35,020 bases of DNA. It comes from Chthoniobacterales bacterium (lineage in GTDB: Bacteria; Verrucomicrobiota; Verrucomicrobiia; Chthoniobacterales; UBA6821). The notes beneath the pieces were generated by a model. It had not been told where the DNA came from. It saw only the letters and a program-made list of their open reading frames with translations, and ran no database searches. This document shows, one piece after another, positions 8,222 to 17,254 of this stretch. The position numbers and the translations under genes were made by a program. Numbering within the stretch: the stretch's first letter is position 1; every line of letters begins with the position of its first letter. The stretch is taken from assembly GCA_019747735.1 (NCBI GenBank), contig JAIEQL010000043.1:1-35020 (forward strand), given 5' to 3'.

Positions 8222-8343
8222 AAATGGCTGTAGTTTTATTTAAAATGCTCTAATGCGCTTTCGCGAGTTTGAAGTTGATAAAATTAGAAAAAAGCGTAAC
8301 TACCAACGTCATTTCATCTCACAAAGAAAAAAAAGAAGAACTA

Positions 8344-8488
8344 TTAACAGGGATGGAAGCGATAGAAGGGATAGAAAGAAGATTTTAAAAAAGCGAAATA
8401 AAATTTTGAAAAATGCCATCAAAATTTATTGGAAAGATCTAAATTTATTTTTTGTCTCTATTCCTTCTATCGCTTCCATCCCTGTTAA
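8344..8488. mobile_element. 145-bp inverted-repeat element (family E)
   Basis: Arms of 32 nt (8344-8375 and 8457-8488) match at 31 of 32 positions and begin TTAACAGGGATGGAAGCGAT. The ~80-nt interior is A/T-rich and non-coding. It is the same size as family A elements but unrelated in sequence. It lies 41 nt beyond the convergent sucB stop and could fold to end transcription. With the A2 element it accounts for most of the 8090-8529 gap; I see no gene there. Confidence 0.7.
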
Positions 8489-8529
8489 TTTTCGGTACTT
8501 CTAGTGGGTTTGGTGAGCAGTTTGCACGT

Positions 8530-9648
8530 TTATCCCACCAATAACCTGAGTGGATTCTCCACAACTTCTTTAACTTTAAGCAAGAAGGTGACAGCTTGCT
8601 TACCATCGACAACACGATGATCATAGCTGTGAGCTAAGTACATCATGGGGCGAATGACAATCTGCTCATTGCGCACGACAGGACGCTCTTGGATCGTGTG
8701 CATTCCTAGGATACCGCTTTGTGGTGGGTTTAAAATTGGTGTACTCAAAAGTGAACCATAGACACCGCCATTGGAAATGGTGAAAACACCCCCTTGCAAA
8801 TCAGCAAGGGCAATTTTTCCCTCGCGGGCTTTGGTGGCATAAGCCAGGAGTTGTTGCTCAATCTCAGCAAGGGAGAGTTGATCAGCATTGCGCACCACGG
8901 GAACGATGAGTCCTTTCTCTGTCCCAACAGCAACACCAATATCATAATAATGATTTTGAATAAGCTCTTCTCCTTCCAAACGTACATTGACTTCTGGAAC
9001 AGCTTGGAGAGCGGCTACAACAGCTTTGATAAAAAAAGACATGAGTCCTAACTTGACTCCATATTTTGCTTGAAAACGCTCTTGAACCTCACGACGCAAG
9101 CTCATGATTGGCTCCATATCACACTCATTAAAGGTCGTCAGAATCGCTGCGCTCTGCTGAGCTGAGACAAGTTGCTCGGCAATCTTACGACGAAGAGGAG
9201 TAAGGCGCTTGCGCGTGACTCGCCCCTCTGGAATGCTCTTGGAAGGCTCTACGAGAACTGGCGCTACCTTTTCTTTTTTAGCGACATCAGAGATTTCCTG
9301 TTTTTCGACTATTTGAGATTTTTTCTCAACAAGAATCGATGTTACTTCCTTAGTAGAAAGTTGCTCTTTCTCTTCCTCAGGAGGCTTTGGAGCTGCTGTT
9401 TTAGGCGCAACAGGAGCTGGTAAAATTTCCGCAACCACTTCTCCAATCTTCACCTCAGCCCCCTCACCCACAAGCGTTTTTAATACGCCTGCCTCTTGAG
9501 CTGTAATTTCTGTAGAAACCTTGTCGGTCTCTAAGGTAAAAAGCAGATCACCCACGACAACAGAATCTCCTTCTTTTTTGTGCCAGGCAGAAATCGTGCC
9601 AGAGGTGATCGATTCTCCAACAGCAGGAACTTTAACTTGGTAGCTCAT
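8530..9648 (-). CDS. sucB: 2-oxoglutarate dehydrogenase E2, dihydrolipoyl succinyltransferase
   Basis: This TCA-cycle subunit transfers succinyl groups from E1 to CoA through a swinging lipoyl arm. The N-terminal lipoyl domain carries LETDKVSTE, with the lipoylated Lys at about residue 43. A long Pro/Ala/Glu/Lys linker follows. The acyltransferase domain begins at [13 protein letters not shown] and ends with the catalytic HRVVDG (His344, Asp348). The peripheral subunit-binding domain normally found between linker and catalytic domain is not visible, and the 372-residue length fits its absence. I chose ATG 9648 ([13 protein letters not shown]) over the upstream ORF start, which would overlap higA. 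The higA stop is 16 nt upstream. Confidence 0.93.
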   Translation of the reverse strand: MSYQVKVPAVGESITSGTISAWHKKEGDSVVVGDLLFTLETDKVSTEITAQEAGVLKTLVGEGAEVKIGEVVAEILPAPVAPKTAAPKPPEEEKEQLSTKEVTSILVEKKSQIVEKQEISDVAKKEKVAPVLVEPSKSIPEGRVTRKRLTPLRRKIAEQLVSAQQSAAILTTFNECDMEPIMSLRREVQERFQAKYGVKLGLMSFFIKAVVAALQAVPEVNVRLEGEELIQNHYYDIGVAVGTEKGLIVPVVRNADQLSLAEIEQQLLAYATKAREGKIALADLQGGVFTISNGGVYGSLLSTPILNPPQSGILGMHTIQERPVVRNEQIVIRPMMYLAHSYDHRVVDGKQAVTFLLKVKEVVENPLRLLVG

Positions 9649-9664
9649 AGGATTAGGTGGAAGG

Positions 9665-9958
9665 TTAAGCACAAACTCCTTCAAAACGTTTAATTTTTGG
9701 TAGAGATTTTTTTTGCTGCAATTTTAAAAGTTCATAATCAGTTTGTAAGTTGAGCCAAAACTGAGCTGTTGTACCAAAGAAAAGTGAGAATCGGAGCGCT
9801 GTGTCAGGAGTAATGGCTCTGAGACCTTTAACAATTTCATTGATGCGACCAGGGGGAACAGAGATCGATTTTGCTAAAAAATATTCTGAAATATTCATGG
9901 GATGCAAAAATTCCTCAGCAAGAATTTCTCCTGGAGTTGAGAGAAGTAGGTATTTCAT
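9665..9958 (-). CDS. higA: HigA-type antitoxin (XRE helix-turn-helix)
   Basis: The product, of about 97 residues, reads [20 protein letters not shown] and then [20 protein letters not shown]. This is the HigA/VapI arrangement, with the DNA-recognition helix around PPGRINEIV, followed by [23 protein letters not shown]. It should neutralise HigB and repress its own promoter. I start it at ATG 9958, 1 nt after the higB stop; the longer ORF would overlap higB. The toxin-first order is typical of higBA. It lies inside the suc operon, directly before sucB. Confidence 0.9.
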   Translation of the reverse strand: MKYLLLSTPGEILAEEFLHPMNISEYFLAKSISVPPGRINEIVKGLRAITPDTALRFSLFFGTTAQFWLNLQTDYELLKLQQKKSLPKIKRFEGVCA

Positions 9959-9959
9959 A

Positions 9960-10241
9960 TTAGTGATAATCGACGATTTCAACATTGATAGGACCATGAT
10001 CCGTCCAAGTAAAACAAAGGCGCCATTGTTGATTAATACGGATACTATGTTCTCCTCTACGATCTCCTTTTAGAGATTCTAAGGAGTTGTTGGGCGGAAT
10101 AAGAAGATCTCTGAGTTGAGATGCTGCATTCAACATTCTAAGCTTTCTATGCATGACACTTTGAAGATTTTGTGACAATCGCCTGGAAACTAAACCTTGA
10201 GCTATTTTTTCTGTTTCTTGACAAGAAAAGCTAAGAATCAT
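9960..10241 (-). CDS. higB: HigB-type toxin (RelE/ParE superfamily)
   Basis: The 93-residue product is a predicted ribosome-dependent mRNA interferase. Visible family features are LRMLNAASQLRDLLIPPNN, LESLKGDRRGEHSIRINQQW and RLCFTW near the C-terminus, including the basic and aromatic residues expected in HigB. The ATG at 10241 (MILSFSCQE) is preferred to the TTG at 10247. A candidate promoter ends only 8 nt before this ATG, which would make the transcript nearly leaderless. It is co-transcribed with higA (1-nt gap) and could be read through from sucA. Confidence 0.88.
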   Translation of the reverse strand: MILSFSCQETEKIAQGLVSRRLSQNLQSVMHRKLRMLNAASQLRDLLIPPNNSLESLKGDRRGEHSIRINQQWRLCFTWTDHGPINVEIVDYH

Positions 10242-10249
10242 TGACAAGG

Positions 10250-10278
10250 ATAATAACGCAAAGCGTTATTAAGAGCAA
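10250..10278 (-). promoter_or_regulatory. higBA promoter overlapped by a perfect palindrome
   Basis: On the minus strand TTGCTC (10273-10278), a 17-nt spacer and TATTAT (10250-10255, 5 of 6 to TATAAT) form a promoter. The palindrome TAATAACGC-AAA-GCGTTATTA (10251-10271) overlaps the spacer and the -10 box, where a HigA operator would be expected. It lies between the sucA stop and higB and could also form a hairpin in sucA read-through RNA. The predicted start would be within a few nt of the higB ATG. Confidence 0.55.
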
Positions 10279-10286
10279 AAGATTTT

Positions 10287-13178
10287 TTAAGGCAAGGCTT
10301 CTTCAATCAAGGATTTTTGCTCCAGTCGATGTAAAACAGCAGCCCCTACAGCCGTGCTAGCACTGGCTTCACGGCCAGCATAAAAAATTTCTTTTCCAAA
10401 AAGTTTCTGCAATCGTGGAGCTATGTAAGTATAAGCTCCCATGTTCTGAGGCTCCTCTTGGCACCAAACTAAGAGGGTGTCTTGAGAAAGTCTAAAATTG
10501 CCCATTGCGGCGTCGCTACGGTGCTCGTCTCCTCGAGTATTAGATATACACTGTGGGACTGTGCTCCTCGCTCCTGGCACTGCATCAATTTTATCCGTTT
10601 TCAAGACACCCTCTATCTCAGCGGTCACTTTGGTTAAGTATGGCTTCACCAATTTTAGCAATTTTTCTTTATGCAATGGATAGAGTTGTTCAAGACGCAC
10701 CAAGAGAGAACGCTCGCTCCATCCTTGTTCTTGCTGGCGGCTCAAAAGCTCATAGTAAATTTTTCCACTACAAAAAACAATCCGCTCTACAGCCTCTTTT
10801 TTAGTGGGTATTGGTCCCAAGAGAATTTCTTCAAAATGTCCTGTTGTAAAATCTTCTGTTCTGGAAGTAGCAGCTTCTGAACGCAAAAGGCTTTTGGGGG
10901 TCATAATGATGAGGGGCTTGCGGAAGGTTCTTCTCATCTGGCGCCGGAGCAGATGAAAATATTGAGCTGGTGTGGTGGCATTACAAACCTCCATGTTTTC
11001 CTCCGCACAAAGTTGAAGATAACGTTCCAATCTGGCACTGGAATGCTCTGGCCCCATCCCCTCATAACCATGTGGAAGGAGCATGACCAGCGAACTAGGA
11101 CGCAACCATTTGGTTTCTGAAGAAGCAATAAACTGGTCGATGATCACTTGAGCTCCATTGGCAAAGTCGCCAAACTGAGCCTCCCAAATACAAAGCATTT
11201 TAGGAAAATCCATCGAATAGCCATAATCAAAACCAAGCACAGAGGCCTCTGAGAGAGGACTATTGTAAACACAAAATTTTTCTTGATCAGGAGCCAAGTG
11301 CAAAAGAGGAATAAAACGTTCCCTGGTCACTTCATCATAAAAGACAGAATGACGCTGACTAAAAGTGCCACGACGGCTATCTTGCCCGGAAAGACGCACG
11401 GGCGTTCCCTCCACTAGCAAAGAGCCAAAAGCTAACGCCTCCCCAAAAGACCAATCATAAGGCCCACCTGATTGCAAGAGCTTCTGACGGTGTTCCACCA
11501 TTGTTTTTCTCACTTTAGGAAGAAGGCGGAATTCCTCAGGAATTGTCGTCAACCCCTCCACCAAAGACTTGAGACGCTCTTTGGAAATAGCTGTGTCCAC
11601 TGGATCAAAGCAATAGGCTGATTGACTGACAGCCGTTGATCCTACAAAAGTAGCTTTTTTATCATAACCCGAGGCTGCCAACCCTTTTTTCATCTTGGCC
11701 AATGCTTCTTCGAGATGCTTGGTTGTTCTGGCATGGCTCTCTTGGGCTTCTTCTTGGGTAATAGTCCCCAAAGCAAAAGCATTTTTTAAAAATACCTCAC
11801 TCACACGAGGATGTTTTTTAATAATTTTGTAAAGATTAGGCTGCGTAAAAGAAGGCTCATCCCCTTCATTGTGGCCATAACGCCGATAGCAAACAATATC
11901 GACCACAACATCGCGACCAAAGCGTTGGCGAAAAGCTAAAGCACGGCTCACTGCTTTGGCTACAGCAATAGGATCATCTCCATTGACGTGAAAAATGGGA
12001 GCTTCAATTATTTTGGCAACATCAGTGCAATACAGCGTAGAGCGGGCATCCGCAGGGAGTGTAGTAAAACCAATTTGATTGTTGACCACGATGTGGATTG
12101 TTCCTCCCACGCGGTATCCTGCAAGTTGAGAAAAATTCAAACACTCAGCAACAATTCCTTGTCCAATAAAAGCGGCATCGCCATGAATTAAAATGGGAAT
12201 CACACTACGACGAGTCTCTGTATCTCCTAAAATCCGCTGACGAGCTCGGGCTTTTCCCATGACTACAGGATTAACAGCTTCCAAGTGACTTGGATTGGCT
12301 GCTAAATAAATTTCGACAGGAGTTTCTGATTCGTCACGACGGGTAGTTTGATAACCAAGATGGTATTTGACATCACCACTAGCTTCTCCAATCTCCGGAC
12401 GATACTCATCAGAAAATTCATTAAAAATCACTGCAAACGGTTTTTTTAAAAAATTTGCTAAGACGTTTAGACGACCACGATGAGCCATTCCTAGAACAAT
12501 TTCTTTAATACCATGCTCTGGAGAGCGGCGTAATATTTCAGAAAGAGCCACCAACAAAGATTCTCCTCCTTCAATAGAAAAGCGTTTGCTTCCGACATAA
12601 GTTGTATGAAGAAAATTCTCAAATAACTCTGCCTTGTGAAGTGTTCGTAAAATCCGATAGTGAGGAGTGCTACTGGCGGAACTTTCTTTTTCTTCCACAC
12701 AATCACGTACCCAGTCACGTACTTCCCTATTTTGAATATGCATCAACTCGACGGTGGACTTGCCACAATAGATTGAACGCAAATTTTTTATTAAATCGAC
12801 AAGAAGCATCTTTTCACCCCGACGAAACGAGGTAGAAGAGACCATCGTCTTAAGCTCCGCTTCGGAAAAACTCCATTGATCGAGAGAGAGCCATGGCTGT
12901 TCTGGTATATTGGAACTCAGAGGATTGAGATCTGCCATTGTATGCCCCAGAGTGCGATAAGTATTGATCATCCCCTCCACCCGGCATTCCAAGCTAGAAG
13001 AAATGGCTGCCGGAGAAGTAATAGTTCCTGGTTTTTTTTGATACCGCGCAAAACCGAGCTCAAATCCTTCAAAAAAAGAAGCCCAGTCGGCTCCTACTGA
13101 TAGAGGATCACGACGCCATTGTTCATAATTTTCATCAATGGCCTCTTCATTCCATTTAGCTAAAAAAGCAGTACTCAT
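10287..13178 (-). CDS. sucA: 2-oxoglutarate dehydrogenase E1 with in-frame element insertion
   Basis: This is the thiamine-diphosphate-dependent decarboxylase of the TCA cycle, 963 residues (E. coli SucA is 933). The N-terminal E2-binding-type start (FLAKWNEEAIDENYEQWRRDP), GMAHRGRLNVLANF, the TPP motif GDAAFIGQGIVAE with NNQIGFTT, and the C-terminal VWCQEEPQNMGAY are all present. Just before VWCQEEP, residues ~855-903 are encoded by a 145-bp family A element in frame, with no stop and no frameshift. A homologue such as E. coli SucA passes here almost directly from the LYPxxxxxL helix to VWCQEEP. higBA and then sucB follow downstream. Confidence 0.95.
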   Translation of the reverse strand: MSTAFLAKWNEEAIDENYEQWRRDPLSVGADWASFFEGFELGFARYQKKPGTITSPAAISSSLECRVEGMINTYRTLGHTMADLNPLSSNIPEQPWLSLDQWSFSEAELKTMVSSTSFRRGEKMLLVDLIKNLRSIYCGKSTVELMHIQNREVRDWVRDCVEEKESSASSTPHYRILRTLHKAELFENFLHTTYVGSKRFSIEGGESLLVALSEILRRSPEHGIKEIVLGMAHRGRLNVLANFLKKPFAVIFNEFSDEYRPEIGEASGDVKYHLGYQTTRRDESETPVEIYLAANPSHLEAVNPVVMGKARARQRILGDTETRRSVIPILIHGDAAFIGQGIVAECLNFSQLAGYRVGGTIHIVVNNQIGFTTLPADARSTLYCTDVAKIIEAPIFHVNGDDPIAVAKAVSRALAFRQRFGRDVVVDIVCYRRYGHNEGDEPSFTQPNLYKIIKKHPRVSEVFLKNAFALGTITQEEAQESHARTTKHLEEALAKMKKGLAASGYDKKATFVGSTAVSQSAYCFDPVDTAISKERLKSLVEGLTTIPEEFRLLPKVRKTMVEHRQKLLQSGGPYDWSFGEALAFGSLLVEGTPVRLSGQDSRRGTFSQRHSVFYDEVTRERFIPLLHLAPDQEKFCVYNSPLSEASVLGFDYGYSMDFPKMLCIWEAQFGDFANGAQVIIDQFIASSETKWLRPSSLVMLLPHGYEGMGPEHSSARLERYLQLCAEENMEVCNATTPAQYFHLLRRQMRRTFRKPLIIMTPKSLLRSEAATSRTEDFTTGHFEEILLGPIPTKKEAVERIVFCSGKIYYELLSRQQEQGWSERSLLVRLEQLYPLHKEKLLKLVKPYLTKVTAEIEGVLKTDKIDAVPGARSTVPQCISNTRGDEHRSDAAMGNFRLSQDTLLVWCQEEPQNMGAYTYIAPRLQKLFGKEIFYAGREASASTAVGAAVLHRLEQKSLIEEALP
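10471..10615 (+). mobile_element. Family A TIR element inside sucA, 145 bp (copy 4)
   Basis: The arms are GAGGGTGTCTTGAGAAAG...AAAATTG (10473-10500) and CAATTTTATCCGTTTTCAAG...ACACCCTCTA (10586-10615). The core is GCGGCGTCGCTACGGTGCTC, CCTCGAGTATTAGATATACA and CTCCTCGCTCCTGGCACTGC. It is the most complete family A copy with both arms present. The sucA strand reads through it as a hydrophilic peptide (VLKTDKIDAVPGARSTVPQC and onward). Confidence 0.9.
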
Positions 13179-13192
13179 AAAAAGGGGAGACT

Positions 13193-13221
13193 ATTGTGGC
13201 TTAAAAAGGAGCTCTTCGCAA
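13193..13221 (-). promoter_or_regulatory. Candidate sucA promoter
   Basis: On the minus strand TTGCGA, a 17-nt spacer and CACAAT end 14 nt before the sucA ATG at 13178. The same -10 variant, CACAAT, occurs in the predicted tRNA-Ser promoter. The matches are moderate (4 of 6 each). Confidence 0.35.
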
Positions 13222-13229
13222 GTTATACT

Positions 13230-13262
13230 CTTTACCCTTCACTCCTCACCCTTTACTTTTTT
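13230..13262 (+). repeat. C/U-rich heptamer repeat leader of ABC ATPase gene
   Basis: CTCTTTACCCTTCACTCCTC followed by ACCCTTTAC precedes the ATG at 13267, after a TATACT box at 13224-13229. The unit is roughly (A/T)C(C/T)CTT(T/C). It occupies the place where a ribosome binding site would be expected. Confidence 0.45.
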
Positions 13263-13266
13263 TCTC

Positions 13267-14223
13267 ATGATCGTTGCCCAAGCTCTTTCCAAAAAATATG
13301 GCCAGCACGAAGTCTTACGTGATCTTTCTTTTTCCATTCAAAAAGGAGAGATTATTGGCTTTTTAGGACCTAATGGCGCGGGGAAAAGTACCCTCATGAA
13401 AATTCTTGCAGGCTACCTTCCGGCAACCTCGGGATCTGTCTCCATTGATGGATTTGATCTCATCAACAATTCGCTCGAAATACGAGCGCGCCTGGGCTAC
13501 CTGCCAGAAAATATTCCTTTTTATCCTGAAATGCGGGTGGGAGAATACCTGCGCTACCGAGCAGCCCTCAAGCGAGTTCCCCATCGGCGTGTTACAGAAA
13601 AAGTGACCGACGTTCTCGATCTCTGCAAACTTCGCACGATTGAACATCAACTCCTAGGGACTCTTTCCAAAGGGCATCATCAACGTGTCGGTCTTGCAGA
13701 TGCTCTGGTCAATGAACCCGATTTTTTAATCTTAGATGAGCCCACCACCGCCCTGGATCCCAATCAGCAAAGAGAGATACACCTCCTCATTAAAACCCTT
13801 GCTAAGAGGCATACAGTCCTCCTTTCTACTCATCTTTTAAAAGAAGCAGAAGCACTTTGCCATCGTATTATCATTCTCAATCAAGGAGCTATCGTAGCTT
13901 CCGGAAGCCTTGAAGAACTGCGTCAACAAGCACCTCTCCACCTCGGCAGAATGGTGAGCATTGAAGTCCAGCTAACCGACCCTCATGCTGGCCTTCATTT
14001 TTTCCAATCACTGGAAGGAGTTCTTGAGGTCGCTTGCGAAGATCAAAAAAGATCTTTTAATTGGAAAAGATTTCATCTCGTTTTAGACGAAACAAAAGAT
14101 TTTCGTGAATCGATTTTAAAATCACTCTTGCAAAAAGGGTGGCCGTTGCGCGAATTTTCAAGCTCTACGGGAGGCTTGGAAGAAACTTTTGCTACGCTCA
14201 CACGAAAAGAGGAGATAGGGTGA
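13267..14223 (+). CDS. ABC transporter ATP-binding protein, orphan exporter type
   Basis: The product of about 318 residues has Walker A GPNGAGKS (residues 34-41), Walker B LILDEPTTALDP and the H-loop STH. The signature motif is changed to LSKGHHQR (usually LSGGQ). After residue ~230 comes a C-terminal extension with LHLGRMVSIEVQLTD, as in the GldA/CcmA-type ATPases that pair with multi-pass ABC-2 permeases. No permease gene adjoins it; the next gene is nrdA on the other strand, and the two stop codons abut. The ATG at 13267 matches the domain start, whereas the longer ORF would overlap sucA. The substrate is unknown. Confidence 0.88.
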   Translation: MIVAQALSKKYGQHEVLRDLSFSIQKGEIIGFLGPNGAGKSTLMKILAGYLPATSGSVSIDGFDLINNSLEIRARLGYLPENIPFYPEMRVGEYLRYRAALKRVPHRRVTEKVTDVLDLCKLRTIEHQLLGTLSKGHHQRVGLADALVNEPDFLILDEPTTALDPNQQREIHLLIKTLAKRHTVLLSTHLLKEAEALCHRIIILNQGAIVASGSLEELRQQAPLHLGRMVSIEVQLTDPHAGLHFFQSLEGVLEVACEDQKRSFNWKRFHLVLDETKDFRESILKSLLQKGWPLREFSSSTGGLEETFATLTRKEEIG

Positions 14224-17040
14224 TTACTGACAAGCCTCACATTCCTCCCCTCTCATCCTCGCTTCTAAACTACAAGCTTTGGCTTCCTGCAACACTGACT
14301 CACTTTTTCCCTCCGTAGCCCAACGAGGACGGGATTGTAAGGTCGTTTTCTCAATGGTATTAGCAGCAACGGAGCGCGCATAATAAGTGGTTTTTAAGCC
14401 ACTCTCCCAAGCGTGCAGGTACATCTCACTAAGTTTACGTCCGCTCGGTGCGGCAATGTAGAGATTGAGTGATTGCCCCATATCGATCCATTTTTGACGA
14501 CGGCTAGCACATTCGATATACCAACGTGGTTCAATTTCAAAGGCAGTGCGGTAAATCTCACGAAGAGAAGCTGGGATGCGATCAATCTCATGAATGGAAC
14601 CATCCATATACTTGAGTTCTTCAATCATGACTTTGTCCCAAATACCAAGCGTCTTGAGGTCTTCAACGAGATAGTTATTGATGACCGTAAAATCACCACT
14701 GAGGTTTCCTTTAGCAAAAAGATTTTTAAAAGTTGGCTCAATTGATTGAGAAACACCGGTAATATTAGAAATAGTCGCCGTTGGCGCAATGGCCATACAG
14801 TTGCTATTGCGCATGCCACTCTTCGCAATAGCCGTACGAACAACGCTCCAATCGAGTGTGGAAGAGCGGTCCATCGCAACAGGCAACCCACGCTCTTGCT
14901 CAAGCAGATCGATCGTATCGAGGGGCAACAATCCACGATCCCATTTGGAACCTGTAAAAGTTTCATAAGAACCACGTTCTTGCGCCAATTTCGTAGAGGC
15001 CAAAATGGCATAATAAGAAATCGCCTCCATACTACGATCAGCAAACTCTACTGCTGCGTCGCTAGCATAGCTCATTTTCATTTTATAAAGAGCATCTTGG
15101 AAGCCCATAAGACCTAGACCTACGGGGCGATGACGCAAATTAGCATTCTTGGCCTCGATGGTCGGATAATAATTAATATCAATCACGTTATCGAGCATCC
15201 GCATCGCTGTAGTGATCGTTTTTTCTAATAAAGAAAGATCTAATGCCTTTTCATTAATGTGAAGCGGAAGATTAATCGAACCGAGGTTGCAGACCGCCGT
15301 TTCGTGCTCAGAGGTATTGAGTAAAATTTCAGTACAAAGATTGGAGCTATGAATGACACCGACATGATCTTGTGGAGAGCGCACATTGGAAGGATCTTTA
15401 AAGGTAATCCAAGGATGTCCTGTTTCAAAAATCATTGAGAGCATCTTACGCCAAAGAGTCATCGCTTCGACTTGCTTAAAATGCGTGATTTTTCCTAGCT
15501 CTGCCATCTGCTCATACTCTTTATAACGCTCTTCAAAAGCACTCCCATAGAGATCGTGCAAATCAGGAACATCACTCGGGCTAAAGAGAGTCCAATGACT
15601 ATTTTGCTTCACTCGCTTCATAAAGAGATCAGGAATCCAATTAGCCGTATTCATGTCATGGGTACGGCGGCGCTCATCCCCTACATTTTTGCGAAGCTCT
15701 AAAAAGTCCTCCACATCAAGATGCCATGTTTCTAAGTAGGCGCACATAGCCCCTTTCCTCTTACCTCCCTGATTGACAGCGACTGCAGTATCGTTGGCAA
15801 CTTTTAAAAAAGGAATGACTCCCTGACTCTCTCCATTTGTTCCTTTAATCAAAGAGCCACTAGCACGGACATTGGTCCAATCATTACCAAGTCCACCAGC
15901 CCATTTGGAAAGCCTCGCATCATCACTAATGCATTTGAAAATATGATCCAAATCATCTTGCACTGTCGTCAGGTAGCAAGAACTCAGTTGTGGATGCAGC
16001 GTTCCAGAATTAAAGAGTGTTGGAGTTGAGGAAATAAATAGGAAAGAAGAGAGCAAGTTATAAAACTCAATGGCCCGCTCATTTTTGCTAGAACCTTCAT
16101 TCATAGCCAATCCCATAGCAACACGCATCCAGAAATATTGAGGCGTCTCAATACGAGTCTGACGGCTATGCAAAAGATAGCGATCGTAAATTGTTTGAAG
16201 CCCCATGTAGTTAAACTGTAAGTCACGCTCTGTACGCAAAGCCATAGCAAGGGACCTTAAGTCAAATTCTAATAACTGGTGTGTAAGGAGCCCCGCAGCT
16301 ACACCTTTCTTAAGGTAAGCTTCAAAATGCTGACGATGAGCTTCCCCAAGATTGTGGTAATGTTTAAAACCAGGAATCACTTCCCGATAAATCGATTCTA
16401 AAAGAAGTCTGGCTGTGACATAACCATAGGCAGGATCGATCTCTAAACGTGTCTTAGCAGAAAAGATCATCGCTTTTTCTACTTCATCAATACGAACTCC
16501 ATCATAGAGATTGCGCATTACTTCCTCAGCCATTTCGCGTGTCTTACAGCGATCTTCAAATCCACGACAAGCTCGAATAATGGTTCGATGAATACGCTGC
16601 GAATCGAGTGTTTTGCGTGTTCCGTCACGCAAAGTAACATAGCATTCTTGAGGCACCTCACCTTCTTGATGCAGCAGACGTGCCTTTCGGCGATTTTCCC
16701 GATAAATAATATAGCGCCGAGCAACAATATGGTGCCCTTGGTTCATGAGAGCAACCTCAACAGCATCCTGAATCAACTCTACTTCTAACTCTTCTCCGCG
16801 AACAGCTCGTGCTAAGAGTCGCTCGACCACAGCCCTCTGCACCCGATCCACCAGTGCTTGTTGCTCTATAGAAAGAGAAACAGTCGGTTTTATATCATAT
16901 TCAGCTTTAAAGGCAGATTCAATGGCCAGACGAATGCGCTCTTCGTTAAAAGCTTCAATACGCCCATCACGCTTACATACAGAAAATATTTTATTGGCAA
17001 GAGGGTCAACAGCATAAAGAGGTAGAATACTTTGGATCAT
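14224..17040 (-). CDS. nrdA: Class Ia ribonucleotide reductase large subunit, two ATP-cones
   Basis: It reduces ribonucleoside diphosphates to deoxyribonucleotides together with a small subunit (NrdB), whose gene is not in the window. The active-site cysteines are visible: SSCYL (Cys355), SNLCTEI (Cys569, the thiyl-radical cysteine, with Glu571) and AVCNLGS (Cys584). The radical-transfer tyrosines lie in TTYYARS, and the C-terminal redox pair is the final CEAC (934, 937). Two consecutive ATP-cones occupy residues ~18-110 and ~130-220, whereas E. coli NrdA has one; this implies allosteric control by dATP/ATP. At 938 residues it is longer than E. coli NrdA (761). No Shine-Dalgarno sequence precedes the ATG. 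Confidence 0.96.
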   Translation of the reverse strand: MIQSILPLYAVDPLANKIFSVCKRDGRIEAFNEERIRLAIESAFKAEYDIKPTVSLSIEQQALVDRVQRAVVERLLARAVRGEELEVELIQDAVEVALMNQGHHIVARRYIIYRENRRKARLLHQEGEVPQECYVTLRDGTRKTLDSQRIHRTIIRACRGFEDRCKTREMAEEVMRNLYDGVRIDEVEKAMIFSAKTRLEIDPAYGYVTARLLLESIYREVIPGFKHYHNLGEAHRQHFEAYLKKGVAAGLLTHQLLEFDLRSLAMALRTERDLQFNYMGLQTIYDRYLLHSRQTRIETPQYFWMRVAMGLAMNEGSSKNERAIEFYNLLSSFLFISSTPTLFNSGTLHPQLSSCYLTTVQDDLDHIFKCISDDARLSKWAGGLGNDWTNVRASGSLIKGTNGESQGVIPFLKVANDTAVAVNQGGKRKGAMCAYLETWHLDVEDFLELRKNVGDERRRTHDMNTANWIPDLFMKRVKQNSHWTLFSPSDVPDLHDLYGSAFEERYKEYEQMAELGKITHFKQVEAMTLWRKMLSMIFETGHPWITFKDPSNVRSPQDHVGVIHSSNLCTEILLNTSEHETAVCNLGSINLPLHINEKALDLSLLEKTITTAMRMLDNVIDINYYPTIEAKNANLRHRPVGLGLMGFQDALYKMKMSYASDAAVEFADRSMEAISYYAILASTKLAQERGSYETFTGSKWDRGLLPLDTIDLLEQERGLPVAMDRSSTLDWSVVRTAIAKSGMRNSNCMAIAPTATISNITGVSQSIEPTFKNLFAKGNLSGDFTVINNYLVEDLKTLGIWDKVMIEELKYMDGSIHEIDRIPASLREIYRTAFEIEPRWYIECASRRQKWIDMGQSLNLYIAAPSGRKLSEMYLHAWESGLKTTYYARSVAANTIEKTTLQSRPRWATEGKSESVLQEAKACSLEARMRGEECEACQ

Positions 17041-17065
17041 AGAATTGATGAAAATCGAAAAGGAA

Positions 17066-17079
17066 ACACAAGATATAGG
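17066..17079. promoter_or_regulatory. NrdR-box-like site upstream of nrdA
   Basis: ACACAAGATATAGG matches 11 of 14 positions of the NrdR consensus ACACTATATATAGT, and lies 26 nt upstream of the nrdA ATG. NrdR sites normally come in pairs about three helical turns apart. I see no convincing second box, so this is a weak candidate. Confidence 0.25.
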
Positions 17080-17212
17080 AAGAAAAAGGGTAGGTTCTAT
17101 CTATTAGTAGATAAGTAAAAACTTTTTCTCATTTCTTCCGATGAGAAAAGGGACCTATTTTGCACACCCTCTTGAGGGATCGGCAAGCAGAAGAAAGGTA
17201 AAAATAGAAATT

Positions 17213-17238
17213 AAAAAAGTTGACTCCCAAAAGCCAAC
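17213..17238 (-). terminator. Rho-independent terminator of folC
   Basis: On the minus strand GTTGGCT-TTTGGG-AGTCAAC forms a 7-bp stem (one G-U pair) with a 6-nt loop, followed by TTTTTT. It begins 17 nt after the folC stop codon and would end the lpxB-accD-folC transcript before nrdA. Confidence 0.6.
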
Positions 17239-17254
17239 CTTCCGGGGAAGATAT

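Noticed and set aside
8253..8504. 83-codon ORF on the plus strand
   Set aside because: It runs through the family E inverted repeat. Its Lys/Arg-rich translation is a by-product of the A/T-rich arms and resembles no protein.
10471..10615. Frameshift or misassembly in sucA
   Set aside because: The frame is open on both sides and across the element, and the flanking protein sequence aligns to SucA without loss. A similar read-through occurs in folC and in the glycoside hydrolase gene.
14625..15117. ORFs of 123-139 codons overlapping nrdA
   Set aside because: They lie in other frames of a highly conserved NrdA region and show no independent features.
17167..17178. CCCTCTTGAGGG hairpin as nrdA regulator or terminator
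   Set aside because: The stem is short (5 bp, 2-nt loop) with no T-run, and the better terminator for folC is at 17213-17238.
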